This document shows positions 15,790-23,600 of a stretch of 64,000 bases of DNA, piece by piece. The position numbers and the translations under genes were made by a program. The notes under the pieces are model-generated. The model was not told the origin of the DNA, searched no databases, and saw only the letters and a list, made by a program, of their open reading frames with translations. The DNA is from Rubrivirga litoralis (GTDB lineage: Bacteria > Bacteroidota > Rhodothermia > Rhodothermales > Rubricoccaceae). Within the stretch, counting starts at the first letter, position 1, and each line of letters starts with the position of its first letter. The stretch lies in the NCBI RefSeq assembly GCF_031846415.1, contig NZ_JAVRHT010000005.1, forward strand, positions 52,771 through 116,770. Reading direction: 5' to 3'.

Positions 15790-16767
15790 ATGCCGCCGCT
15801 CGCCGTCCAGCGCATCCTGTTCCCGACCGACTTCTCGGCCGCCGCCGAGGGCGCCTACCGCCACGCGGCCTGGCTCGCCGACCGGTTCGGGGCCGAGCTC
15901 CACGTGCTCCACGTCGTCGAGGACGAGTCCGCCCCGCCCCGCGACTGGCCCGACGTGGCCGGCACGGGCCACGTCCGTGTCTCGCTGGCCGACGTGAGCG
16001 AAGACCTCGGGCTCCCGGCGCCGGCCGCCGAGGACCACGCCCCGTACGACGAGATCGAGGTCGTCGAGGCCGAGGTCGTCGGCCGGGCCGTGCCCGAGGC
16101 CGTCCTCGACTACGCCCGCGACGAGGAGGTCGACCTCGTGGTGATGGGCACGCACGGGCGCCGCGGCTGGCGGCGCGGCGTGCTCGGGAGCGCGGCCGAG
16201 GCCGTCGCCCGGCGCGCCCCGTGCCCCGTCCTCACCGTCCGCCCGCTCGACGCGCCCGGCCAGGGCGAGTGGCCGCCGAGCCGCGTGCTCCTGGCCGCCG
16301 ATGAGCTCCCCGCCCGCGGCGACCACGCCGCCCCCGTCCCGCTGGCCGCCCGGTGGGCCGCGCGCCTAGCCGTGGCCTACCACGCCCCGCTCGAGATCGT
16401 CCACGTGACGACCCCGTCCCGGCTCTCGCTCGGCCTCCCCGACGAGCTGGCCCGCGTCCAGGCGCGCGAGCGCGAGGCGCTCCTCACGCTGGCCGAGGCG
16501 CTCCGGGCCGAGGCCGAGGCCGAACTGCCCGTCGGCGTCGCCGTTCGCTCCGGCGACCCGGCCGCCGCCGTCCGCGCCGCCGCCGAAGAGACGCGGGCGC
16601 ACCTGCTCGTCGTGGGCACGCATGGGCGGGGCGGGGCGGGGCGGGCGCTCTTGGGGAGCGTGGCCGAGACGCTCGTGCGGACGGCCCCGTGCCCGGTCCT
16701 CGTCGCCCGCGACGCGCTCGCGGACGCCGACCGGCCGGCCGCGGACGCCCGCGAGGCCCGGTCGTGA
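15790..16767 (+). CDS. Universal stress protein, two UspA domains
   Basis: 325 residues, ATG at 15790. Domain 1 (about 3-165) has an acidic insert and the loop GTHGRRGWRRGVLGS. Domain 2 (about 170-310) has GTHGRGGAGRALLGS. Both match ATP-binding USPs. It is the only USP of the set on the plus strand and is translationally coupled (stop TGA inside GTGA) to the following lipoprotein. Confidence 0.92.
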   Translation: MPPLAVQRILFPTDFSAAAEGAYRHAAWLADRFGAELHVLHVVEDESAPPRDWPDVAGTGHVRVSLADVSEDLGLPAPAAEDHAPYDEIEVVEAEVVGRAVPEAVLDYARDEEVDLVVMGTHGRRGWRRGVLGSAAEAVARRAPCPVLTVRPLDAPGQGEWPPSRVLLAADELPARGDHAAPVPLAARWAARLAVAYHAPLEIVHVTTPSRLSLGLPDELARVQAREREALLTLAEALRAEAEAELPVGVAVRSGDPAAAVRAAAEETRAHLLVVGTHGRGGAGRALLGSVAETLVRTAPCPVLVARDALADADRPAADAREARS

Positions 16768-17319
16768 GGCGCCTCCTCGCCCTGCTCGTGGCCCTCGCCG
16801 CGTGCGGCCCCCGCCCCGCCCGAGGCCAGCCTGCCTGAAGCCACCCCGCCCGAGGCCGCGGCGCCCCCGGTCCACGTCGACGGCGCCGCGTCGGCCGTGC
16901 TCGCCGGCGTCTGGGAGGGGACGTACGAGAGCTACGACACCGGCCGCGTGGGCGACGTCTACTTCGCGCTCTCCGACGACGGCGCCCAGGCCGCCGGTGA
17001 GGTCGCGATGGTCCCCCGCGGAGCGACGGTCGACGTCCGCCGCGAGGGCGCGGGCGGCTGGCAGTGGCAGGGCGTCGAGCGGCCCCAGGTGCTGACGATC
17101 CGGTTTGTCCGCCTCCCCGACGAGGGCGCGCCTGGCGGAGGCGCGGGACGCGAGATCGTCGGCGAGCTCGACCCGTACCCCGACCCCGACTGCGGGTGCA
17201 CGCTGCAAACGACGTTCCGGGGCGAGGTCGGCGGCGACGTCATCAACGGCACGTTCGCGTCCGAGGCCGAGCACGGCGGCCACACCGCCGAGGGCACCTG
17301 GTACGCCGCCCGGCGCTGA
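16764..17319 (+). CDS. Lipoprotein, apparently frameshifted in a C5 run
   Basis: The leader VRRLLALLVALAAC starts at the GTG at 16764, which overlaps the USP stop, and ends in a lipobox. In that frame translation stops at 16838. The rest, in the next frame, continues without a stop to 17319, with an acidic/Pro-rich spacer and then a globular domain from about 16897 (VLAGVWEGTYESYD ... CGCTLQTTFRGEVGGDVINGTF ... GTWYAARR). Removing one C from the run 16808-16812 joins lipobox and body perfectly (AACGPAPPEASLPE). The body alone is 140 residues from the GTG at 16897. Either a sequencing error, a pseudogene or phase variation. Function unknown; probably a periplasmic or outer-membrane lipoprotein. 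Confidence 0.7.
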
Positions 17320-17427
17320 CGCGGGCGGGGCGGTTCGGGAGTGTGGGGCGAGCCCCGGCACGGCCGGCGGGGTCCGCCGCGCGCCCGGCTCGGCCAGACG
17401 AGCGCAGGGGGCGGGGCGGCGGGGCGC

Positions 17428-17435
17428 TACCCTCG
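17428..17435 (+). promoter_or_regulatory. Possible -7 element (TACCCTCG) for Acg gene
   Basis: TACCCTCGGGG, 22 bases before the ATG at 17458, has the same form and nearly the same sequence as TAGCCTCGGGG before the gene at 671. Confidence 0.35.
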
Positions 17436-17457
17436 GGGGTGCCCCTCCCTCCCCGCC

Positions 17458-18438
17458 ATGCCCGACGCCCCTGACCACCGCCCGACCGACGCCGACATCG
17501 AGGAGATCCTCGAACACGCCGTCCGCGCGCCGAGCCTGCTGAACTCCCAGCCCTGGCGGTTCGTCGTCGGCGACGGGACGGTCCGCCTCTACGCCGACCG
17601 CGCCCGCCAGCTTTCGGCGCTCGACCCCGACGGCCGCGAGCTGACGATGAGCTGCGGGGCCGCCCTCCTCTACCTGCGCGTCGCGGCCTGGCACTTCGGG
17701 TGGGAGCCGCTCGTGGACGCGCTCCCCGACGACGCGGGCCTGCTCGCCACGGTCACGTTCCGCCCCGCCCCCTCGCCCTCGGGCGACGACCGGCCGTTCC
17801 GGGCGCTGGCGCTCCGCCACACGAACCGGCTCCCGTTCGAGGACGAGCCCGTCCCGTTCGGCGTCCCGTCCGAGCTGGCCGGGGCCGTGGCGACCGAGGG
17901 CGCGGCGCTCTACGTGTTCGACGACGAGGACGGAAAAGACGCCCTCGCGCGCCTCGTGGAAGAGGGCGTGGCGGAGCAGGGCCGGGACCGCGAGGTGGTC
18001 GCCGAGATCGAGCGGTGGCTGCGCCCGGCGCGCGACGCCCGCCCCGACGGCGTCCGCGACTCGGAGCAGGGGACCTGGGACCGCCACGCCACGACGCGGA
18101 CGACGACCTCGGCGGTCGCCACGTACAAGGGCCGCTTGGTGCGCGACTCGCCGGCCGTCCTCGTCCTCGCCACGGCGGCCGACGGCCCGGCCGACTGGCT
18201 GGCGGCGGGGCAGGCGCTCGCCCGCGCCCTCGTCGTCGCGGCCGACCGCGGCCTGGCCGCGTCGTACGCCAACGAGCCCATCGAGGTCGACTCGCTCCGG
18301 CCCCGGGTCGCCGCCCTCATCGGCGACGGCGTGCCCCAGGCGCTCTTCCGGGTCGGCTACCCCACGCCCGAGCCGGCGACGTCGCGCCGCCGCGCCGCCG
18401 ACGTGACCGAGCGCGCGGGCGGGGCGGCGGACGGCTAG
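17458..18438 (+). CDS. Acg-family FMN-binding nitroreductase-like protein
   Basis: 326 residues, ATG at 17458. The N-terminal motif ILEHAVRAPSLLNSQPWRF (about residues 12-30) is the nitroreductase substrate/FMN region, and SCGAALLYLRVAAWHFGWEP (about 62-81) is typical of the Acg family. A second nitroreductase-like half follows, with RHTNRLPFED near 120 and AAGQALARALVVAADRGL near 242. Mycobacterial Acg (Rv2032) belongs to the DosR hypoxia regulon and is thought to store or sequester FMN rather than reduce nitro compounds. Its location among USP genes and an oxygen-type two-component system repeats that association. Confidence 0.85.
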   Translation: MPDAPDHRPTDADIEEILEHAVRAPSLLNSQPWRFVVGDGTVRLYADRARQLSALDPDGRELTMSCGAALLYLRVAAWHFGWEPLVDALPDDAGLLATVTFRPAPSPSGDDRPFRALALRHTNRLPFEDEPVPFGVPSELAGAVATEGAALYVFDDEDGKDALARLVEEGVAEQGRDREVVAEIERWLRPARDARPDGVRDSEQGTWDRHATTRTTTSAVATYKGRLVRDSPAVLVLATAADGPADWLAAGQALARALVVAADRGLAASYANEPIEVDSLRPRVAALIGDGVPQALFRVGYPTPEPATSRRRAADVTERAGGAADG

Positions 18439-18454
18439 CGGCCGCGCGGCGAGA

Positions 18455-18488
18455 CCGCCCCGCCCACGACAAACGGCGGGCGGGGTGG
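18455..18488. terminator. Bidirectional GC hairpin in convergent gap
   Basis: Arms CCGCCCCGCCC (18455-18465) and GGGCGGGGTGG (18478-18488), which pair along their length with one G-T/A-C position, loop 12 nt. It lies between the convergent Acg and USP stops (18438 and 18497), the expected place for a shared terminator. Confidence 0.55.
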
Positions 18489-18496
18489 CGACCGCC

Positions 18497-19318
18497 CTAC
18501 ACGGGCACGGTCAGGACCGGGCACGGCGCGTGGCGGACCGTCCGCTCGGCGACGCTCCCCAGGCGGAGGCGGTCCCACCCGGTCCGCCCGTGCGTCCCCA
18601 TCACGACGGCCCCGGCGCCGACGCGCTCGGCCATCGCGGCGACCTCGGCCGCCGGCTCGCCCTGGGTCACGCGCACCTCGTGGGGCGGGGCGGTCGGGCC
18701 GGCGGCCTCGGCGGCCAGCCGGTCGAGGGCCTGCCGCCGCTCGCCCTGGTCGTCCGCCGCGCAGACGTGGCCGAGCACGACCGGCGAGCCGTACGCGGTC
18801 GCGAGCGCGAACCCCAGCGCCACCACCGCCGGCTCGGGCTCGTCGACGGCCACGAGGACGGGCCGCCCCGCCCCGGGCGGCTCCGCCCGGTCCGGCACGA
18901 CGAGGACGGGGACCGGCGAGCGGCGGAGCGTCTCGGCCGCCACGCTCCCCAGCAGGAGGTGCCCCAGCCCGCCCCGCCCGTGCGTCCCCACCACGACGAG
19001 GTCGGCGCCGACGTCGGCCGCGCGGCCCACGATCCCGTCGGCCGGCGCCTGCCCGCGCGTCTCGTGGAGCGCCGGCGCCAGCACGCCGAACGCGTCGTCG
19101 GCCCCGAGGGCGCCGTTCACGAACCGCTCGACGCGCTCCTGGAACGCGGCGCCGGGGTCGCCCGGCGTTGGGGCGAGGCGCGCGCGGAACAGCGGGTTCA
19201 CGTGGACGAGGTGGAGCGCGGCGTGGGCGCGCTCGGCGAGGTCGGCGGCCTGGACGAGCGCGCGCTCAGAGCCCGGCTCGAAGTCAAGCGCGCAGAGGAC
19301 GGTCTGGAACGGGAGCAT
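18497..19318 (-). CDS. Universal stress protein, two UspA domains
   Basis: 273 residues, ATG at 19318. Domain 1 (about 3-135) with GTHGRGGLGHLLLGS, domain 2 (about 145-273) with GTHGRTGWDRLRLGS. Both have intact ATP-binding loops. Opens with TVLCALDFEPGSERALV like its paralogues. Convergent with the Acg gene across a hairpin. Confidence 0.92.
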   Translation of the reverse strand: MLPFQTVLCALDFEPGSERALVQAADLAERAHAALHLVHVNPLFRARLAPTPGDPGAAFQERVERFVNGALGADDAFGVLAPALHETRGQAPADGIVGRAADVGADLVVVGTHGRGGLGHLLLGSVAAETLRRSPVPVLVVPDRAEPPGAGRPVLVAVDEPEPAVVALGFALATAYGSPVVLGHVCAADDQGERRQALDRLAAEAAGPTAPPHEVRVTQGEPAAEVAAMAERVGAGAVVMGTHGRTGWDRLRLGSVAERTVRHAPCPVLTVPV

Positions 19319-19471
19319 AGGGGGCGGCGCGCGTGGAACGTGGGGGCACGCTCCAAGAACCCGCCGCCCCGCCCGCGGCGGGAGCGGGGCGGGGAGCGGG
19401 CCGACGCGGGGCCGACAGCGCCTGGCGCGTGGGGGCCGCCCCGCCCACGCGAGCGGGGCGGTCGCCCGTCC

Positions 19472-20140
19472 CTACGCCGCCCCGCCCGGGCGCCCAGCGC
19501 CCTCGCCCTCGACCCAGGTCACGGCGTGCTTCATGAGCTCGGTCCCGTTCGCGAGCCCCAGCTTCGCCTTGATCCGCGAGCGGTAGCTCTCGACGGTCTT
19601 GACCGACAGGTGCAGGCGCTCCGCGATCTCGCGCGTCGGGAGGCCGCGCCCGGTCATCTCGAACACCTCGAGCTCGCGGTCCGAGAGCACCTCGAGCGGC
19701 GTCTGCGTCGGGTCCTTCGTCCCGCTCGCGGCCCCGAACAGCATCCGGTCCTTGAGGTCCTCCGACAGGTGGATGCCGCCGCGGAGCACGCGGCGGACGG
19801 CCGTCACGATCTGGTCGCCGGCGGCCACCTTCGAGACGTACCCCCGCGCGCCGGCGCGGACGGCGCGCTCGGCGTAGAGCTCCTCGTCGTGCCGCGAGAC
19901 GACCAGGACGGGGAGGTCGGGGCGGAGCGTGAGCAGGTTCTTCAGCAGCTCCAGCCCGTTCACGCCCGGCAGCGAGATGTCGGTGATGACGAGGTCGGGG
20001 TCGACGTCCTCGAACATGGCCGTGGCCTCCTCGGCGTCGCCGGCCTGCCCGACCACGGCGAGGTCGGGCTCGGCTTCGATCGTCAGGGCGATCCCCTGGC
20101 GGAGGAGCGGGTGGTCGTCGACGAGCAGGATGCGGGTCAT
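19472..20140 (-). CDS. NarL/FixJ-type response regulator
   Basis: 222 residues, ATG at 20140. Receiver domain 1-120 with acidic pocket DD8-9, phospho-acceptor D54 (ITDISLPG), S82 and K104. LuxR-type DNA-binding domain about 150-210 (LSDRELEVFEMTGRGLPTRE then the recognition helix LSVKTVESYRSRIKAKL). It should be phosphorylated by the kinase encoded just upstream (gap 116 bp, same strand). Natural target genes are not known. By analogy with FixJ/DosR, the neighbouring cco, USP and Acg genes are candidates. The C-terminus has a Gly/Glu tail. Confidence 0.95.
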   Translation of the reverse strand: MTRILLVDDHPLLRQGIALTIEAEPDLAVVGQAGDAEEATAMFEDVDPDLVITDISLPGVNGLELLKNLLTLRPDLPVLVVSRHDEELYAERAVRAGARGYVSKVAAGDQIVTAVRRVLRGGIHLSEDLKDRMLFGAASGTKDPTQTPLEVLSDRELEVFEMTGRGLPTREIAERLHLSVKTVESYRSRIKAKLGLANGTELMKHAVTWVEGEGAGRPGGAA

Positions 20141-20256
20141 GGGGCGGGGCGTGAGGGCGGGGCGGGGACGAGGAGGGGACGAGAAGAGGCGGGGCGGGGC
20201 GGCATCCTCTCGCCTCTACGCGTCTTCTCCTCCCTCCTCTCGACGGGGCGGGGCGG

Positions 20257-21885
20257 TCAGGGGGACGAGAAGCCGGGGCCGCGGAGCGGGACCGTGCATG
20301 TCACGACCGTCCCGCCCCCGGCGCCGGGGCGGACTTCGAGCGAGCCGCCGGCGAGGTGGGCGCGGTAGTGCATGATGCGGAGGCCCATCCCGCGCTGGTC
20401 GGCCGGCCGCGCGGGCGCGCTCACGACGCGGTCCGGCGCCGCGGGCGTCGTGTCCAGCGGTTCGAGCACGCCGCCCCGCCGGAGCGCCCCGTCGAGCCCC
20501 ACGCCGTCGTCCTCGACGCGGAGGCGGAGGTGGTGGGCGCCGCGGACGAGCGCGACCGTCACGCGGCGGGCGTGGCCGTGCTGGGCCGCGTTCGAGACCG
20601 CCTCCTGGGCGATCCGGTAGAGGTTCGTGGCCGCGTCGGCCGTGAGCGCCGACGCCTCGGCCGGGCCGGACCCCGTCGTTTCGGTGCGCACGTCGAGACC
20701 GTAGAGGGCCGTGGCCCGCTCGACGAGCCGGGAGAGCGCGGCCCCGAGCCCGTTCTGCTCCAGCTCGACCGGCACGAGCGAGCGCGCGAGCGTCCGGGCT
20801 TGCGTGTCGGCGTCGTCGACGAGCGAGACGAGGCGGCGGGCTTCGTCGGCCCGGGCCGAGCCGTCGGCGTCGAGCCCGCGCGCGAGCCCGCGCAGGAACA
20901 GGCCCACCGCCGTCAGCTCCTGGCCCAGCCCGTCGTGGAGGTCCTGCCCGATCCGCCGGCGCTCCTCCTCGGCCACGCGGAGCACCTCGCGTTCGAGCAC
21001 GCGGTGGTCGGTGATGTCGCGGACGACGCCCGTGAACAGCGTCTCACCGTCGGGGAGCGTCACCTCGCTCACCGCGAGGTCCATCGGGAACGTGGCCCCC
21101 GATTTCCGCCGGCCCACGACTTCGCGCCCGATCCCGACGATCCGGCGCCGGCCCGTCTCGCGGTAGGCGGCGAGGTAGCCGTCGTGCTCCGAGTGGTACG
21201 GCTCGGGCATGAGGACCGAGACGTTGCGGCCGACGACCTCGTCGGCGGTGTACCCGAAGATCCGCTCGGCGCCGGCGTTGAACCCGTCGATCCGGCCGTG
21301 GTCGTTGATCGTGATGACGCCGTCGACCGTCGTCTGCACGATCGCGCGCGCGCGCGCCTGCGACTCTTCGAGCGCGTGGCGCGTGGACTCGATGACGAAC
21401 CGGGCGTGGAGCGCCGCCGCGGCGCCCTGGAGGAACGCGCGCGCATCGGCGTCGAACGCGTGCGGCCCGAACGCGAGGGCGACGAGCAGCGCCCGCGGGT
21501 GCTCCGCGGTCCCCACCCGGACGGCCAGCCCGCCGGCCACGCCGTCGGCGGCGAGCGCCTCGGGGACCGGCCGGAGGTCGACGCACGACTCGCGCACCCA
21601 CGCCTCGGCGAGGGCGCCCGCGAGCGGGACCCGGCACGACGGCGGCGCCCACCCCGAGGCCGCCACGACAGAGAGCGCCCCGTCGCCGTCGAGCTGCAGG
21701 AGCGCGGCGGCCGCGCCCACGGCGTCGGCCACGATCGCGACCTCGGAGCGGCCCGACGCGGGGACCTCGCCCGCCCCAGCCTTTGAGAGCTCGCACAGGG
21801 CCAGTTCGGCGAGGGGAAACGCGTAGTCGGGGTGGATCGGCCGGAACACTCGGGGGACCTGTGAGGGGCGGCAAGCTAGGCCCAT
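20257..21885 (-). CDS. Sensor histidine kinase with FixL-type (heme-like) PAS domain
   Basis: 542 residues from the ATG at 21885. A GTG at 21849 is an alternative because a -7-like box overlaps the first codons. Region 45-165 is GAF-like. PAS domain at about 178-295. It contains LMPEPYHSEHDGYL with H234 and GIGREVVGRRKSGATFPM with R254, 20 residues apart exactly as proximal His200 and O2-switch Arg220 of Bradyrhizobium FixL. FixL Arg206 is Ala here. HisKA_3 dimerisation with phospho-acceptor H317 in DLHDGLGQ, then HATPase_c (N432, DDGVGL 459-464, GMGLRIM 499-505). No transmembrane helix, so cytosolic. Probably senses O2, NO or redox and phosphorylates the regulator at 19472. Confidence 0.9.
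   Translation of the reverse strand: MGLACRPSQVPRVFRPIHPDYAFPLAELALCELSKAGAGEVPASGRSEVAIVADAVGAAAALLQLDGDGALSVVAASGWAPPSCRVPLAGALAEAWVRESCVDLRPVPEALAADGVAGGLAVRVGTAEHPRALLVALAFGPHAFDADARAFLQGAAAALHARFVIESTRHALEESQARARAIVQTTVDGVITINDHGRIDGFNAGAERIFGYTADEVVGRNVSVLMPEPYHSEHDGYLAAYRETGRRRIVGIGREVVGRRKSGATFPMDLAVSEVTLPDGETLFTGVVRDITDHRVLEREVLRVAEEERRRIGQDLHDGLGQELTAVGLFLRGLARGLDADGSARADEARRLVSLVDDADTQARTLARSLVPVELEQNGLGAALSRLVERATALYGLDVRTETTGSGPAEASALTADAATNLYRIAQEAVSNAAQHGHARRVTVALVRGAHHLRLRVEDDGVGLDGALRRGGVLEPLDTTPAAPDRVVSAPARPADQRGMGLRIMHYRAHLAGGSLEVRPGAGGGTVVTCTVPLRGPGFSSP
21871..21878 (-). promoter_or_regulatory. Possible -7 element (TAGCTTGC) at the kinase gene start
   Basis: Reading leftward, TAGCTTGCCGCC lies within the first codons after the ATG at 21885. 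The same TAGCTTG core precedes susC. If it is the true promoter, translation must start later, for example at the GTG at 21849. Confidence 0.3.
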
Positions 21886-21980
21886 CGCTCCCTCGCCCGC
21901 CCCGCCCGCCAGAGGGCCACCGGACGCCGAGCGGGCGGGGCGGCCAAGACCCCGACCGTTCCCCAGCGCCCGCCCCGCCC

Positions 21981-22907
21981 TCAAGCAGCGGCCGTCGAGC
22001 AGAGCGCGGGCGGGGTGGCGACTGGCGCAGCGCGCGTGCCGACCGCGCCCCCGACCGTGAGCACGGCGCACCCCGCCCGCTGGAGCGTGGCGCGGGCGGT
22101 GCTTCCCACGGGCGCCGGGGCCGCCCCGCCCCGCCCGTGCGTGCCGACCACGACGACGCCCGCCCCGCGCGCGGCGGCGACGGCGGCGATCTGGCGGGAC
22201 GGCGCCCCAAGCGCCACGTGAAGCGCGGCCGGAGCGACGGCCCCGACAAACTGAGCGAGGCGGCGGCGGACAGCCCGGTCCCGGTCGTCGTCGAGGCCGC
22301 GGAGCGAGAGCGCGCTCGGCGCGAGCCCGGTGTACGGGCCGGCGTCGCGGACGACGTGGACGAGCTCCAGGGCGGCGTCGTACAAGTGCGCCAACTTCTG
22401 CCCCTGCCGGACCGCCTCCCGGCTGCGCTCGGTAAAGTCGACGGCGACGAGGACGGGCACCACCGGGGACGGCTCCCCCACGTGTGCCGCCTGGGGAACG
22501 ACGAGCACGGGGCACGCGGCGCCGGCCACGCACGCCGCCGCGACGCCGCCGACGAGGAGGCGGTCCGCGCCCGACCCGCCGCGCGCGCCGACCACGAGCA
22601 GGCCGGCCTCAACGCGGCCGGCATAGTCCAGGATGGCCGCTGACACCGACGGGCCGCGCAGAACCGCGAACGTGGCGCCGGGGGCGGGGCGGTCGAGCGC
22701 CGCGGCTGCGAACCGCCCGAGGCGGTCCCAGAGCGGGCCGCCCCGCCCAGCGTGCGCCGCCCCGCCCAGGGAGGGCGGTGCCGCGTCGGCGTGGAGGAGG
22801 TGGAGCGCGGCGCCGGACTGCGCAGCGAGCGCCGCCGCCCGCACGAGCGCGGCCTCGGACCCAGGAGAAAAGTCGACGGCGACGACGACGGGGCGCGGGG
22901 GGAGCAT
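21981..22907 (-). CDS. Universal stress protein, one degenerate and one intact UspA domain
   Basis: 308 residues, ATG at 22907. Domain 1 (about 3-145) has GARGGSGADRLLVGG, where the final Ser/Thr of the nucleotide loop is Gly and the conserved THGR is lost. Domain 2 (about 152-290) has GTHGRGGAAPAPVGS. The N-terminal half carries a Gly/Ala-rich insertion. Seventh and last USP of the cluster. It is transcribed toward the kinase gene, 95 bp away. Confidence 0.9.
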   Translation of the reverse strand: MLPPRPVVVAVDFSPGSEAALVRAAALAAQSGAALHLLHADAAPPSLGGAAHAGRGGPLWDRLGRFAAAALDRPAPGATFAVLRGPSVSAAILDYAGRVEAGLLVVGARGGSGADRLLVGGVAAACVAGAACPVLVVPQAAHVGEPSPVVPVLVAVDFTERSREAVRQGQKLAHLYDAALELVHVVRDAGPYTGLAPSALSLRGLDDDRDRAVRRRLAQFVGAVAPAALHVALGAPSRQIAAVAAARGAGVVVVGTHGRGGAAPAPVGSTARATLQRAGCAVLTVGGAVGTRAAPVATPPALCSTAAA

Positions 22908-23222
22908 GGCGCGGAGGAGAGAACCCTGCCAAGGTCCTCCGGCATGCCCCGCCCCGCGAGCGGGGAGAGACGGCGTCCGGTGACGGCCCGCACCCGGCAC
23001 CTCGGCTCTTTTGTGGGGCGGTTCCCCACACAGGCCGCTGTTCCAGGGACCGCCCCGCCCTCGCCCTCCGCCGCCCCGCTCGGCTCGGGCGGGGCGCGGA
23101 GGTGCCGCCTTTACTCTGCGGCGCGGGAACGGGGGCGTTCCATCGGCGCCGGGTGTGACGCGGCCGCGTTCCGCGGGCGGGGCGGTTGGGTACCGCCGGC
23201 CCCTCTCCTCTCCCTCCTGCTC
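22908..23222. other. 315-bp divergent gap with promoter-like box
   Basis: No ORF with coding character. Holds a 7-bp perfect hairpin (TGTGGGG/CCCCACA, 23012-23030), several GGGGCGG repeats and a TACTCTGCGG box at 23112-23119 that may serve the rightward secreted-protein gene. Confidence 0.45.
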
Positions 23223-23600
23223 ATGGTCCCGACTCTGCCCGCCCGCCGGTTCGCGACGCGCGTCCTCCCGCTCGCTGCCGCGTTCGCTGCCCTTGTCGCC
23301 GCACCCGCGACGGCCCAGGAGACGCCCGCCGGAACGCCCGCCGGAACGCCCGCCGAGGGCTCGACCTACGTCGTGCCGTCGGGGCCGGGCGAAGCCGTCC
23401 GCGTGACGACGTACGCGCGGCGCCCGGCTGAGCGGGGGCGGCTTGCGCGGCGCTACAAGGGGCTCCGCGCCAACCGGACGGCTCCGGTAGCCACCCCGCC
23501 CGCCGCTCGCGTGGTGCCAGCGGCTCCGCTGTACCGCTCGCCGCGGGCGGCGTACGTCCGCCGCTACGGGTCCTACTTCCAGGTCGTGCGGCGCCGGTAG
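23223..23600 (+). CDS. Small secreted basic protein
   Basis: 125 residues, ATG at 23223. A clear signal peptide (about 1-32, RRFATRVLPLAAAFAALVAAPATAQ) is followed by three copies of an (E/G)TPAG-like repeat and then a very basic Arg/Tyr-rich domain ending YFQVVRRR. There is no recognised family. The isoelectric point must be high, hinting at an envelope or nucleic-acid/LPS-interacting role, but that is a guess. Its last 28 bp overlap the convergent BLUF gene. Confidence 0.65.
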   Translation: MVPTLPARRFATRVLPLAAAFAALVAAPATAQETPAGTPAGTPAEGSTYVVPSGPGEAVRVTTYARRPAERGRLARRYKGLRANRTAPVATPPAARVVPAAPLYRSPRAAYVRRYGSYFQVVRRR

